The notes under the pieces: generated by a model
The model's database searches: none
The model's input: the letters and a program-made list of their open reading frames with translations, nothing else
Told to the model about the DNA's origin: nothing
Shown: piece by piece, positions 9,397 through 17,899 of the stretch
Layout: each line of letters begins with the position of its first letter
Position numbering within the stretch: the stretch's first letter is position 1
Made by a program: the position numbers and the translations under genes
NCBI GenBank assembly: GCA_024236295.1
Contig: JACKKT010000009.1
Coordinates: 1 to 64,000, forward strand
DNA length: 64,000 bases
Direction: 5' to 3'
Source: Kordiimonadaceae bacterium
GTDB taxonomy: Bacteria > Pseudomonadota > Alphaproteobacteria > Sphingomonadales > Emcibacteraceae

Positions 9397-10341
9397 TCAG
9401 AAAATATGTCCAATAAGAATACTTATAAATACTATTAACCCAAAGTGATGGTTTGATTTAAAAAGCTTCAGGCACAATTCACGATCGTCTATATCAAGCT
9501 TTTTAATTTGATAAATTAAATGATACCCCGCAAACAACATACCGATATAAAAACCGATTTGCATATTTGCCACAGTGCCAGCACATAAAAACAGGACGAA
9601 AGTTAAGCCATAAAATCCACTGATCCAGGTTCTGGTGTTTTTTCCCAGCTTCAATGCGGTGGATTTGATGCCGATCATTGCGTCATCTTCGCGGTCCTGA
9701 TGTGCATAAATAGTATCATAACCGAGCGTCCAGGAAATCCCGCCAATGTAAAGAAGGATTGCGGGTAGCTCAATATTACCGGCAACAGCACTCCATCCAA
9801 GCAGTGCGCCCCAGTTAAAGGTAAATCCAAGCATCAGCTGTGGCCAATAGGTTATCCGTTTCATTAACGGATAAATAATAACCAATATCAGGGAAGAAGC
9901 CCCAACCAATTGGCTATAAGTGTTTAGTTGAAGTAAAATAAAAAGCCCAATAAGCAACAAGAATGCTAGAAAGATGAAAGCACCAAATATGGATACCCGA
10001 CCACTGGGCAGCGGGCGGGCTTTTGTTCTTTCAACTTTTGCATCCGCCTCTCTGTCCCATAGGTCATTAATAACACATCCGGCACCCCGCATCACAAATG
10101 CGCCAATTGAGAAAAGGACAAGTAACCTGATATGCGGAATAATATCAGAGGAGCCGTAATAATGGCCAGCAAGAACAATAGACCAAAGACCCGGCCAAAG
10201 CAAAAGCCATGTACCGATCGGCCTGTCGGCGCGCATCAGCTGGAGATATCCCCAGGCAAAATCAGGAGATAATTTATGAACCCAGCTTTGCTTTACAGTA
10301 TCTTCAGGGGCTTTTTTTACCCGCTCGTCTAATTTTGTCAT
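9397..10341 (-). CDS. ubiA: 4-hydroxybenzoate polyprenyltransferase
   Basis: A 314-aa inner-membrane prenyltransferase that attaches the polyprenyl tail to 4-hydroxybenzoate, the first committed membrane step of ubiquinone synthesis. Both Asp-rich Mg-diphosphate motifs are visible: NDLWDREADAKVERT and DTIYAHQDREDDAMIG, and about eight transmembrane segments. ATG 10341 gives the expected MTKLDE-type start; an upstream in-frame ATG at 10368 lacks a ribosome site. It is divergent from rsmE, an arrangement common in Alphaproteobacteria. Confidence 0.93.
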   Translation of the reverse strand: MTKLDERVKKAPEDTVKQSWVHKLSPDFAWGYLQLMRADRPIGTWLLLWPGLWSIVLAGHYYGSSDIIPHIRLLVLFSIGAFVMRGAGCVINDLWDREADAKVERTKARPLPSGRVSIFGAFIFLAFLLLIGLFILLQLNTYSQLVGASSLILVIIYPLMKRITYWPQLMLGFTFNWGALLGWSAVAGNIELPAILLYIGGISWTLGYDTIYAHQDREDDAMIGIKSTALKLGKNTRTWISGFYGLTFVLFLCAGTVANMQIGFYIGMLFAGYHLIYQIKKLDIDDRELCLKLFKSNHHFGLIVFISILIGHIF

Positions 10342-10398
10342 ATGTCTTTCGGTATTTGGTGTTATCATATGAATATAGTCATAACCAAAATTGAAAAA

Positions 10399-11133
10399 AT
10401 GTCGAATAAAAAGCCAAAAATACGCCTGTACCTAGATGATCAAATTAATTCTGGAACAGTGTTTCTAATAGAGGGAAATCAAGGCCATTATCTGGTCAAT
10501 GTAATGCGTGTCAAGCTGGGAGACTACGTCATTATTTTTAACGGTTTTGATGGTGAATGGTTGGCGGAAATTACAAAAGTCGGTAAAGGGAAAGCTAAAA
10601 TTACATTACGGGAGAAGGTTTCAGAACAGAAATCTGATCCCGATTTATGGTATTTGTTTGCACCAATAAAAAAAGCGCGTATTGATTATATGGTTCAAAA
10701 GGCAACTGAAATTGGTGTTTCACGCATTATACCTGTTCTAACGGAGCGAACAAATCTGGACAAAATAAAATTTGACAAGTTACTTGTCAATGCCATTGAG
10801 GCAGCAGAGCAGAGCGGACGCATGACCGTTCCACAAATTGACGATTTACTACAACTTGATAAAGTATTGAAAGACTGGCCGGAAAATAGGGGGCTGATAT
10901 TTTGTGATGAGGCCGGAGATGCGATCCCAATGCAGGAAATAAAAAAATCTTTTGATAAATGGGCAGTTTTGATAGGGCCGGAAGGCGGTTTTTCACCACA
11001 GGAAAGAGAATTTATAAGAGCACATCAAAACACTGTTGCCATTACACTGGGACCAAGGATATTGAGAGCTGATACCGCCGCAGTCGCCGCCTTGTCATTA
11101 TGGCAATCGTTTTTGGGGGATTGGGCACAATGA
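10399..11133 (+). CDS. rsmE: 16S rRNA (uracil(1498)-N(3))-methyltransferase
   Basis: A 244-aa SPOUT-class methyltransferase that methylates N3 of U1498 in the decoding region of 16S rRNA. The PUA-like N-terminal domain is followed by the trefoil-knot SAM site, seen as LIGPEGGFSPQE and LGPRILRADTA. Start codons at 10342 and 10369 are also in frame but lack ribosome sites and lie in the ubiA promoter area; ATG 10399 gives the typical MSNKKPKIRLYLDD opening. Its stop overlaps the start of the next gene by ATGA, so they are translationally coupled. Confidence 0.92.
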   Translation: MSNKKPKIRLYLDDQINSGTVFLIEGNQGHYLVNVMRVKLGDYVIIFNGFDGEWLAEITKVGKGKAKITLREKVSEQKSDPDLWYLFAPIKKARIDYMVQKATEIGVSRIIPVLTERTNLDKIKFDKLLVNAIEAAEQSGRMTVPQIDDLLQLDKVLKDWPENRGLIFCDEAGDAIPMQEIKKSFDKWAVLIGPEGGFSPQEREFIRAHQNTVAITLGPRILRADTAAVAALSLWQSFLGDWAQ

Positions 11134-11879
11134 ATGATAATCAGCCGTCACCATGGGGGCACCCTCCGAATGATAATGAGCCACAAGGGCGGGATAATTC
11201 AAAACAAAAAAACAGCATGAAGCCTTTTTTGCTAACTGTAATAGGGGTAGTGATTTTTGTTTTTATTCTTGCCTGGGTATTAAGTGACGGACTAAGTACG
11301 GGTCAAAGTGCCAATCTTGCTTATGATTTTATGTTGCTTGCTTTGGTAGGTGCCGGACTTTTAGGGCATATTATTAGCAACCCTGGACAGGCACTGCGAA
11401 ACGTCGCAGGATGGGTGATCATTTTTGGTGTTATGGGGCTGGGATATTCTATCTGGAATGGAAAAGGACGCCTTGCAAGTGAAATCAATCCGGCTAATGG
11501 TGAAGCTGACGCAGGAGCAATTACCTTTCGATCGGATCAGAGTGGACATTATTATGTCCGGGCAGAGGTCAATGGAGAAGCCATAAATTTTATGGTTGAT
11601 ACCGGGGCAACACATATTGTTCTTAAAAAGTCCGATGCGGAAAAAATTGGCTTTAATATAACTGGCCTTAAATTCGATATTCCTGCTTCAACAGCGAATG
11701 GTATGGTTTTTAGTGCACCGGTTATATTGGATACCGTTAGCCTAGGGCCCATTCATGTTCAGCAAATAGAAGCCTATGTAAATGAAGGTCAATTGGACAT
11801 CTCACTTCTGGGTATGAGTTTCTTAAATAAATTAAGCGGATATGAAGTTAGAGATGGTCTATTGACATTATATCCGTAA
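11130..11879 (+). CDS. Membrane-anchored retropepsin-like aspartic protease (TIGR02281)
   Basis: A 249-aa clan AA protease. An N-terminal polar stretch is followed by two or three hydrophobic segments (roughly residues 30-50, 65-80 and 90-105) and then a single retropepsin-like domain with the catalytic motif FMVDTGATHIVL. Retropepsins act as dimers, which a single domain implies. ATG 11130 overlaps the rsmE stop, with GGGGGA upstream; a frame opening at 11100 lies inside rsmE. The family recurs in alphaproteobacteria with no assigned substrate; a periplasmic location for the protease domain is likely. Confidence 0.8.
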   Translation: MNDNQPSPWGHPPNDNEPQGRDNSKQKNSMKPFLLTVIGVVIFVFILAWVLSDGLSTGQSANLAYDFMLLALVGAGLLGHIISNPGQALRNVAGWVIIFGVMGLGYSIWNGKGRLASEINPANGEADAGAITFRSDQSGHYYVRAEVNGEAINFMVDTGATHIVLKKSDAEKIGFNITGLKFDIPASTANGMVFSAPVILDTVSLGPIHVQQIEAYVNEGQLDISLLGMSFLNKLSGYEVRDGLLTLYP

Positions 11880-11933
11880 TCACCACATGATGAAAACTAT
11901 GACATTGAGGGCCATAATAAAAAGGGTTATCCA

Positions 11934-13295
11934 TTGAGCAACATTTCCAGAAATTCGCCAATAGAATCAAAGCAGCAGCTTATTGATTATATTGCATCAG
12001 GTTCAAAACCAAAAAGCGAGTGGGGGATTGGTACAGAACATGAAAAATTTGTGTTTTGCATTGATTCCCTAAAACCGGTTCCTTATGACGGTGAACGCAG
12101 TATCAAAGCAATTTTGCAGGCAATGCAAAAGGAGTTTGACTGGGAGCCGATCATGGAGGGTCAGTATATCATCGGCTTGAAGAAAAACGGTCAGTCGGTT
12201 TCACTGGAACCAGGTGGGCAACTTGAACTTTCAGGGGCTATGCTGAAAACACTGCATCAAACCTGTGCGGAAAGTAACAGCCACTTAAGGCAGGCACAGG
12301 CTGTGAGTGAAGAGCTTGGCATTAATTATCTTGGCATGGGTTTTAACCCCAATACAAAACGCGAAGATGTACCCGTTATGCCAAAGGGGCGTTATAATAT
12401 TATGCGTGCCTATATGCCGAAAAAAGGCAAACTTGGGCTTGATATGATGCTTAGGACCTGTACAATTCAGGTCAATCTGGATTATTCATCCGAAGCGGAT
12501 ATGGTAAAAAAATTCAGAGTATCACTTGCCCTTCAACCGATTGCTACAGCAATTTTTGCTGCATCCCCCTTTACTGAAGGCAAACCGAACGGCTTTCAAA
12601 GTTATCGTTCACATATCTGGACAGATACGGATCCGGACAGGTGTGGCATTTTGCCTTTCGTATTTGATGAAGGAATGGGATTTGAAGCATATGTAGATCA
12701 TGTGCTTAACGTTCCAATGTATTTTGTATATCGAGACGGCATTTATAATGATGTCTCGGGTAAATCATTTAAAGACTTCATGAACGGCACCCTGACAGGG
12801 TTTGAAGGACAGGTTCCGACAATAGCTGACTGGGAAGATCATATGAGCACAGTATTTCCGGAAGTCCGGCTTAAAAAATTCCTGGAAATGCGTGGAGCAG
12901 ACGGAGGCTCATGGAGCCGGATTTGTGCGCTCCCTGCATTGTGGGTTGGGATTCTTTATGACAGCGAAGCCCTTGATCAGGCCTGGGAACTGGTAAAAGA
13001 CTGGACACATGAAGAACATCAGCATTTACGTGATAATGTTCCCCGTGAAGCGCTCAGCGTGAAATTCAGAAATGAAACGGTTCAGGACCTCGCTCTTAAA
13101 ATGCTTAATATTTCATCTGGTGGATTGGAGCGTCGGGCCTGTCTTAATAATACAGGTGATGATGAACGGATCTTTTTAAAATCACTTTTTGAAACTGTGG
13201 AAAGTGGAAAAACTACAGCGCAGCTTATGCTTGACCGTTATAACGGAAGCTGGAACGGGGATATTTCAAAACTATTTACGGATTGTTCGTTTTAG
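11934..13295 (+). CDS. gshA: Glutamate-cysteine ligase, plant/alphaproteobacterial type
   Basis: A 453-aa ATP-dependent ligase making gamma-glutamylcysteine, the first step of glutathione synthesis. It belongs to the GCS2 group shared by plants and Alphaproteobacteria: GIGTEHEKFVF near the N-terminus, then QYIIGLKKNGQSVSLEPGGQ and MRTCTIQVNLDYSS (seen as MLRTCTIQVN). Translation starts at TTG 11934 with AAAGGG a few bases upstream. It fits the several glutathione-dependent proteins in this window (two GST-like proteins and a GFA protein). gshB is not in the window. Confidence 0.93.
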   Translation: MSNISRNSPIESKQQLIDYIASGSKPKSEWGIGTEHEKFVFCIDSLKPVPYDGERSIKAILQAMQKEFDWEPIMEGQYIIGLKKNGQSVSLEPGGQLELSGAMLKTLHQTCAESNSHLRQAQAVSEELGINYLGMGFNPNTKREDVPVMPKGRYNIMRAYMPKKGKLGLDMMLRTCTIQVNLDYSSEADMVKKFRVSLALQPIATAIFAASPFTEGKPNGFQSYRSHIWTDTDPDRCGILPFVFDEGMGFEAYVDHVLNVPMYFVYRDGIYNDVSGKSFKDFMNGTLTGFEGQVPTIADWEDHMSTVFPEVRLKKFLEMRGADGGSWSRICALPALWVGILYDSEALDQAWELVKDWTHEEHQHLRDNVPREALSVKFRNETVQDLALKMLNISSGGLERRACLNNTGDDERIFLKSLFETVESGKTTAQLMLDRYNGSWNGDISKLFTDCSF

Positions 13296-13316
13296 AAAAA
13301 AACTGAAGGGGAGTGG

Positions 13317-14600
13317 GTGAAAAGGGAATTTGGCCTTTTAGGGGTTATTGTTACCGTAGTTGGTTATGTAATTGGCGCCTCAATTTTCATCCTGCCGGGT
13401 CAGCTGGCGGCTACTGTTGGTCCGGCGGTTATCGTTTCATATGCCCTTGCGGCAGTGATTGCCCTTTTTGCCTGTATAGCCGCTGCCCAGATAGGCAGTT
13501 TATATCCCAATGCAGGAGCTGGATTTATTGCTATTACAAAACTGGTTTCTCCTGTGGGGGGTTTTTTAACTATATGGCTTATGCTTGCGGCCTATATTTT
13601 TGCGATAGCCTTGATCGCAAACGGTTTCTCTGAATATTTTGTCGAACTTCTGCCTACAGTTAATAAGCAGGTTGCTGCCTACGGGGTGGTTTTGTTCTTC
13701 GGTCTTTTAAATCTTGGGGGGGTTGCCAATCTGGTAAAAATTCAGACGATTATAGTAACCCTTTTCATGATTGCTCTGGCAGCAGTATCTTTTGGTGGTT
13801 TGTTCAGCACAAATACTGAGAATCTTAAACCTTTTATGCCTGCAGGATTAAGCGCAGTTATTATTGCAGTTGTTCCTGCATTTTTCTCATATGGTGGTTT
13901 TATGGTAGTGATGGAAATGGCAGGAGAAATAAAAAATCCAGCCCGAACTATTCCATTAGGGCTAATTGTCAGTTTTATAGTCGTGCTGGTAACTTATATT
14001 TCTCTATCTTTTGCCCTTGTGGGTACGATAAACTGGCAATTATTTGCTGATATGAATGCGCCTGTGAGTAAACTTTCGGAAATACTTTTTGGCAATGTCG
14101 GATCAATATTTGTAACCATTGCAGCAGTAGGCGCGGCGGCAACTTCGGTAAATGCACTTATTCTCGTCGCGTCCCGTGATATAATCGCCCTTGCCAATGC
14201 AGGTCTTGCTTCTTCCCGTTTTTCCCCTGATAATTCAATTGATAATAGTCCGGCCAACAGTGTTTTGCTTGTAATATTTCTGTCAGTAATTTCACTTGCA
14301 CTTGGCCAGACAGTAATGGAATATGCCGTTTGGGTTTCAGCAATCACTTTGATTTATCAGGCAATTATCGGGGTGGCATTGCTTTTAATTTTTGCAAAAG
14401 CAAATAACGAATATCAGAAGTCAAATTTTAAAATCAGCCCAAGCTGGTTAAAATTTTGGGGTGTTGGATCAATTATTATTTCTCTCGCTTTTCTATATCT
14501 GGTTTTTATAGGCAGCCAGGGAAGAACGTTAGGGGCTGTGGTCTACCTTTTTGCAGGAATAATTTATTATCTTTACCAGACTAAAAAAGGCCGGACATAA
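13317..14600 (+). CDS. APC-family amino-acid permease
   Basis: A 427-aa inner-membrane transporter with about twelve helices. The first helix carries GYVIGASIFILPG, the unwound substrate-binding segment typical of the APC superfamily. It starts at GTG 13317, with AGGGGAG immediately upstream and no competing ATG, and follows gshA by 21 bases, so co-transcription is likely. Import of an amino acid, possibly a glutathione precursor, is an inference from context only. The last codons overlap a terminator hairpin that serves the convergent peptidase gene. Confidence 0.85.
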   Translation: MKREFGLLGVIVTVVGYVIGASIFILPGQLAATVGPAVIVSYALAAVIALFACIAAAQIGSLYPNAGAGFIAITKLVSPVGGFLTIWLMLAAYIFAIALIANGFSEYFVELLPTVNKQVAAYGVVLFFGLLNLGGVANLVKIQTIIVTLFMIALAAVSFGGLFSTNTENLKPFMPAGLSAVIIAVVPAFFSYGGFMVVMEMAGEIKNPARTIPLGLIVSFIVVLVTYISLSFALVGTINWQLFADMNAPVSKLSEILFGNVGSIFVTIAAVGAAATSVNALILVASRDIIALANAGLASSRFSPDNSIDNSPANSVLLVIFLSVISLALGQTVMEYAVWVSAITLIYQAIIGVALLLIFAKANNEYQKSNFKISPSWLKFWGVGSIIISLAFLYLVFIGSQGRTLGAVVYLFAGIIYYLYQTKKGRT

Positions 14601-14609
14601 TCCGGCCTT
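14587..14609 (-). terminator. Bidirectional terminator overlapping the permease stop codon
   Basis: AAGGCCGGA (14587-14595) pairs with TCCGGCCTT (14601-14609). On the minus strand it is followed by a T run, so it ends the M28 peptidase transcript; on the plus strand only ATTATTAAATTT follows. Its left arm lies inside the permease coding end. Confidence 0.85.
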
Positions 14610-14630
14610 ATTATTAAATTTCAACTCAAT

Positions 14631-16013
14631 TCAATACCCGCCGAAAGACCCCATGGATCCCGGGAAAACCACCGGGCTTTCGGCACCGTCCCCGGCAACG
14701 GAAGCAACACCAAAATAATAATTATCAATCACCAGATTTTCAAAGGTGTATGTGTCCACATTGCCGACAAATTTGCTGTATGTCCATTGCGGTTGATCTG
14801 TCAGGCGCCAGTAAACTTTGTAGCCGGCAAGGTTTTCAGCCATTTTTCCGCTTGGTTTTTTCCAACTGATGACGGCGGAGGCACGTACTGCGCCTGTTAG
14901 CTTGACTTCAGCCGGGAAGGGTGGTGCTGCGGCCATCTCCGCAAGACTTGAAATATTTAATGCCGTAAGTTTACGAGCATAATCAAAATTTACCCCCTCA
15001 ATGACGTCGCCGTATTTTCTGCCATTTTCAGTTCTGATATCCTGGTGCTGGCGGTCATAATGTTCATGGGTTTCCATTACCCGGACGGCAGGTATACCAA
15101 CAGCATTAAAGGGGCGGTGGTGTCCACCGCGGCCAAACCGGTCAAGTCGGTAAACCATCATCACATCAAGATTGGGGACATATTTATCGGCCTGCCTGTC
15201 AATAAAGCGGGCCAGATTTCGTGACGGGCTGTCCACTTCACCGCCGGAGAAACGTCTTTCCCTTGCTTCTTCCGGCGTTTCAACATCGCGTGTTCCTTCT
15301 GAAAACACGCGTGCTGTGCTGTTATCGGTTACGCCGTCAATGCCGGTAATATTGCCGATCATATCATTGTTAAGGACAGCTTTAACTCGCCAGTTATTTT
15401 CAAGTGCATATTTTGCAACAATTTGTCCGCCAAAAAGCCCCTGTTCCTCGCCGGATAGACCCATATATATGATGGATCCGGCAAATTTATGTTTACTGAG
15501 CACGCGGGCTGCTTCAAGCACACCGGCCATGCCCGATGCATTATCATTGGCACCCGGGCTGTCATCTACCCCATTAAGAGGGTCGGAAACCCGGCTGTCG
15601 ATATCGCCGGACATGGATACATATCTGTTCGGGTCAAGCTCCCCGCGTTGAATGGCAACAACACTGACCACCTCTGTCGGGTTTGGAATGCGGTCCTGCC
15701 CTGAAATCGTATCGCTGATATACATAACTTCAAGACAGCCACCGCAATCGGCACTTATTTTCTCAAACTCGGCAAAAATCCAGCGCCGTGCCGCACCGAT
15801 ACCACGGGTCTCTGATTTTGTGTCTGAAAGGGTATGACGGGTACCAAAACTGACCAGTTTACGAATATCATTTTCAATGCGTGTTGCTGAAACATCCCTG
15901 ACCAGCTGATGGATCATTGGCAGTTCTTGCGGTGGCACCTGCTGCGCCATAGCGGTGTTGCAGGCAAATAATATGCTGCCTGTTATCATTATCAGATGCT
16001 TAAGTGACCGCAT
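14631..16013 (-). CDS. Exported M28-type metallopeptidase with C-terminal FnIII-like domain
   Basis: A 460-aa secreted peptidase. Residues 1-23 are a signal peptide ending in AMAQ. The catalytic part has GANDNASG, GLSGEEQGLFGG, NNDMIGN and a distal METHEH, matching four metal or catalytic positions of M28 aminopeptidases. The first ligand block, usually GHxDS, reads GDIDSR. Residues from about 360 form a fibronectin-III-like domain (AVISWKKPSG, GYKVYWR). It is monocistronic and divergent from the serine hydrolase. Likely a periplasmic or secreted aminopeptidase. Confidence 0.85.
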   Translation of the reverse strand: MRSLKHLIMITGSILFACNTAMAQQVPPQELPMIHQLVRDVSATRIENDIRKLVSFGTRHTLSDTKSETRGIGAARRWIFAEFEKISADCGGCLEVMYISDTISGQDRIPNPTEVVSVVAIQRGELDPNRYVSMSGDIDSRVSDPLNGVDDSPGANDNASGMAGVLEAARVLSKHKFAGSIIYMGLSGEEQGLFGGQIVAKYALENNWRVKAVLNNDMIGNITGIDGVTDNSTARVFSEGTRDVETPEEARERRFSGGEVDSPSRNLARFIDRQADKYVPNLDVMMVYRLDRFGRGGHHRPFNAVGIPAVRVMETHEHYDRQHQDIRTENGRKYGDVIEGVNFDYARKLTALNISSLAEMAAAPPFPAEVKLTGAVRASAVISWKKPSGKMAENLAGYKVYWRLTDQPQWTYSKFVGNVDTYTFENLVIDNYYFGVASVAGDGAESPVVFPGSMGSFGGY

Positions 16014-16128
16014 TTAATTTTCTCCCTCACATTATTCTTTTATCATATAAAACCGTATCAGTAGGTCTACGTCAACTTACATTTTATTGCAAAAATGGTT
16101 TATTCGTACTAAAAAAGGCACAAGGAAT

Positions 16129-17247
16129 ATGAGTAGGGAACATATTGTGAAAAAGTTCTTTTTTAGTTTTTGCATACTTTTAATGCTGGTCTCACATCCG
16201 GTCAGGGCCGCTGACGACAATCTAGATAATATATTTACACCGTTGATTGAACAAATGATGGATGAAAATAATGTCCAGGGATTTGTTTTTTCGGTTGTCA
16301 CAAAAGAAGGCGTATTGTTCAAGAAAACCTTTGGTATAAAAAATATGTTTACCAAAGAACGGGAAACGAATGAATCCCTTTTTCATATGGCGTCCATCAC
16401 AAAAACATTTGTGGGAACCGCGTTAATGCAGCTTCAGGAAGAGGGAAAACTGAATGTTGATGAGCCAGTTGTCAATGTGCTTCCATATTTTGTCATGGTT
16501 GACGGACGGTATAAAGACCTGACCATTCGTGAATTTGCCAGCCATATTTCCGGCATGCCGGATTTTGACAGTGATCCATGGCATAACCCGCAATATGATG
16601 AAGAGGCGTTGGAACGCTTTGTCAGAAACTTTATTTCACAAAAATTCTTAACCCATGATCCGGGAACAACCTACCAATATTGTAATACCGGATATGAACT
16701 GCTCGGTGATGTTATTGCCAAGGCATCAGGCATGTCATTTGAAGATTATGTGCGTGAAAATATTTTTATTCCGACAGGAATGGTGAACAGTACGTTGCTT
16801 CTTCAGGAAGCGGACATGACAAACTTAAACAGTTTGCATGAACTAAAGGATGGGGAGCTCCATGTAGCGGATATTTATCCCTATAACCGTATGCACGGGC
16901 CAAGTTCTACGTTGATATCAAATATTGATGATATGTCACGTTGGGTTCAGCTTAATTTAAACGGGGGAACGCTTGACGGTAATCGTGTCCTAAAAAAAGA
17001 AACTTTAGAGGCCATGTGGCAACCTGCATTGGGCAAGTTTGATAATGTCGGCTTCAGCTGGCATCGACGCATGCAAAATGGTCATTTAACAATTTATCAT
17101 GGTGGTAATGACGGATTTAAATCCTATATAATAATGATACCGGACCTTGACATCGGATTTGTGATGATGTCAAACACGGATAGTCAGCCCTATCACGAGT
17201 TTGCGCAGGAAATTGCTGATAAACTCATTGAATACAGAGGAAACTAA
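16129..17247 (+). CDS. Exported serine hydrolase, class C beta-lactamase family
   Basis: A 372-aa penicillin-binding-protein-like hydrolase. The N-terminus has a signal peptide ending in VRAADD. Active-site motifs are SITK (nucleophile), YCN (second motif) and HGG (third motif). Start ATG 16129 has AAGGA upstream; an internal GTG at 16147 also has a good site and would give the more typical KKFFFSF signal start. Family members are esterases, D-peptidases or true beta-lactamases, so resistance should not be assumed. The thiol dioxygenase gene follows after 3 bases. Confidence 0.85.
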   Translation: MSREHIVKKFFFSFCILLMLVSHPVRAADDNLDNIFTPLIEQMMDENNVQGFVFSVVTKEGVLFKKTFGIKNMFTKERETNESLFHMASITKTFVGTALMQLQEEGKLNVDEPVVNVLPYFVMVDGRYKDLTIREFASHISGMPDFDSDPWHNPQYDEEALERFVRNFISQKFLTHDPGTTYQYCNTGYELLGDVIAKASGMSFEDYVRENIFIPTGMVNSTLLLQEADMTNLNSLHELKDGELHVADIYPYNRMHGPSSTLISNIDDMSRWVQLNLNGGTLDGNRVLKKETLEAMWQPALGKFDNVGFSWHRRMQNGHLTIYHGGNDGFKSYIIMIPDLDIGFVMMSNTDSQPYHEFAQEIADKLIEYRGN

Positions 17248-17250
17248 AGT

Positions 17251-17844
17251 ATGAGCGATGTCGCAGAGAAAAGAGAACAGGCCATTAATGAACTAATGGA
17301 TAAAGTAAAAAGTCTTGCCGGGCCGGTTGAGGTGACAAAGGATAACCTTGAGAAAATTAAGTCGGAAATGGTGGCAATTGCTGCTCGCAAGGAATTATGG
17401 GATGAGGACCAGTTTCCTGCGCCAACGGATGGAAAAGTTCAGAACCGTTATCTGATCACCAAGGATGATGATGACAGTTATGCTCTATATTTAAATGTTA
17501 TGCATAAAGGAAAATATACACCGCCCCATAACCATACCACCTGGGCCTGTGTCAGTGCGGCTGAAGGCGAAGAATATAATTATGTATATGAAACCGACGA
17601 AGAAGGCCCGCTGGTACCTGGCGAGCGTTCCATAAGTCTTGCCAACACAATCGTCGTAAAACCAGGACAGGGAATTGCCCTGATGCCTGATGATATCCAT
17701 TCCATTGCCATTAATGAGGGGGAAAGTACCCGTCACCTTCATCTTTACGGTAGAGCCCTTGAAACTTTGGATAAAAGATTGCTTTGGGACGAAGATAAGA
17801 AAAACTGCAAATATTTTGTGATGGATGTGAAAACCATCAACTAA
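17251..17844 (+). CDS. Cysteine dioxygenase-type cupin (thiol dioxygenase)
   Basis: A 197-aa cytosolic cupin. It has the thiol dioxygenase metal pattern: PPHNHTTWACVSAAEGEE supplies two His and the conserved glutamate region, and DDIHSIAI the third His. Such enzymes bind one Fe(II) by three histidines and oxidise cysteine or 3-mercaptopropionate to the sulfinic acid. The substrate cannot be chosen from the sequence. It is co-transcribed with the serine hydrolase and ends at a shared terminator. Confidence 0.82.
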   Translation: MSDVAEKREQAINELMDKVKSLAGPVEVTKDNLEKIKSEMVAIAARKELWDEDQFPAPTDGKVQNRYLITKDDDDSYALYLNVMHKGKYTPPHNHTTWACVSAAEGEEYNYVYETDEEGPLVPGERSISLANTIVVKPGQGIALMPDDIHSIAINEGESTRHLHLYGRALETLDKRLLWDEDKKNCKYFVMDVKTIN

Positions 17845-17870
17845 ACAGATTTATTGTCTCTGTAATAAAA

Positions 17871-17893
17871 AAGGCGGCTGATGAGGCCGCCTT
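17871..17893 (-). terminator. Bidirectional terminator between thiol dioxygenase and gcvPB
   Basis: AAGGCGGC (17871-17878) pairs with GCCGCCTT (17886-17893) around a 7-base loop; A-rich sequence on the left and TTAATTTTT on the right suit termination in both directions of this convergent pair. Confidence 0.9.
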
Positions 17894-17899
17894 AATTTT

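Noticed and set aside
16129..17247. Antibiotic-resistance beta-lactamase
   Set aside because: The fold and SxxK/YxN/HxG motifs are those of the broad class C-like hydrolase family, most of which are not resistance enzymes; nothing here argues for drug hydrolysis.
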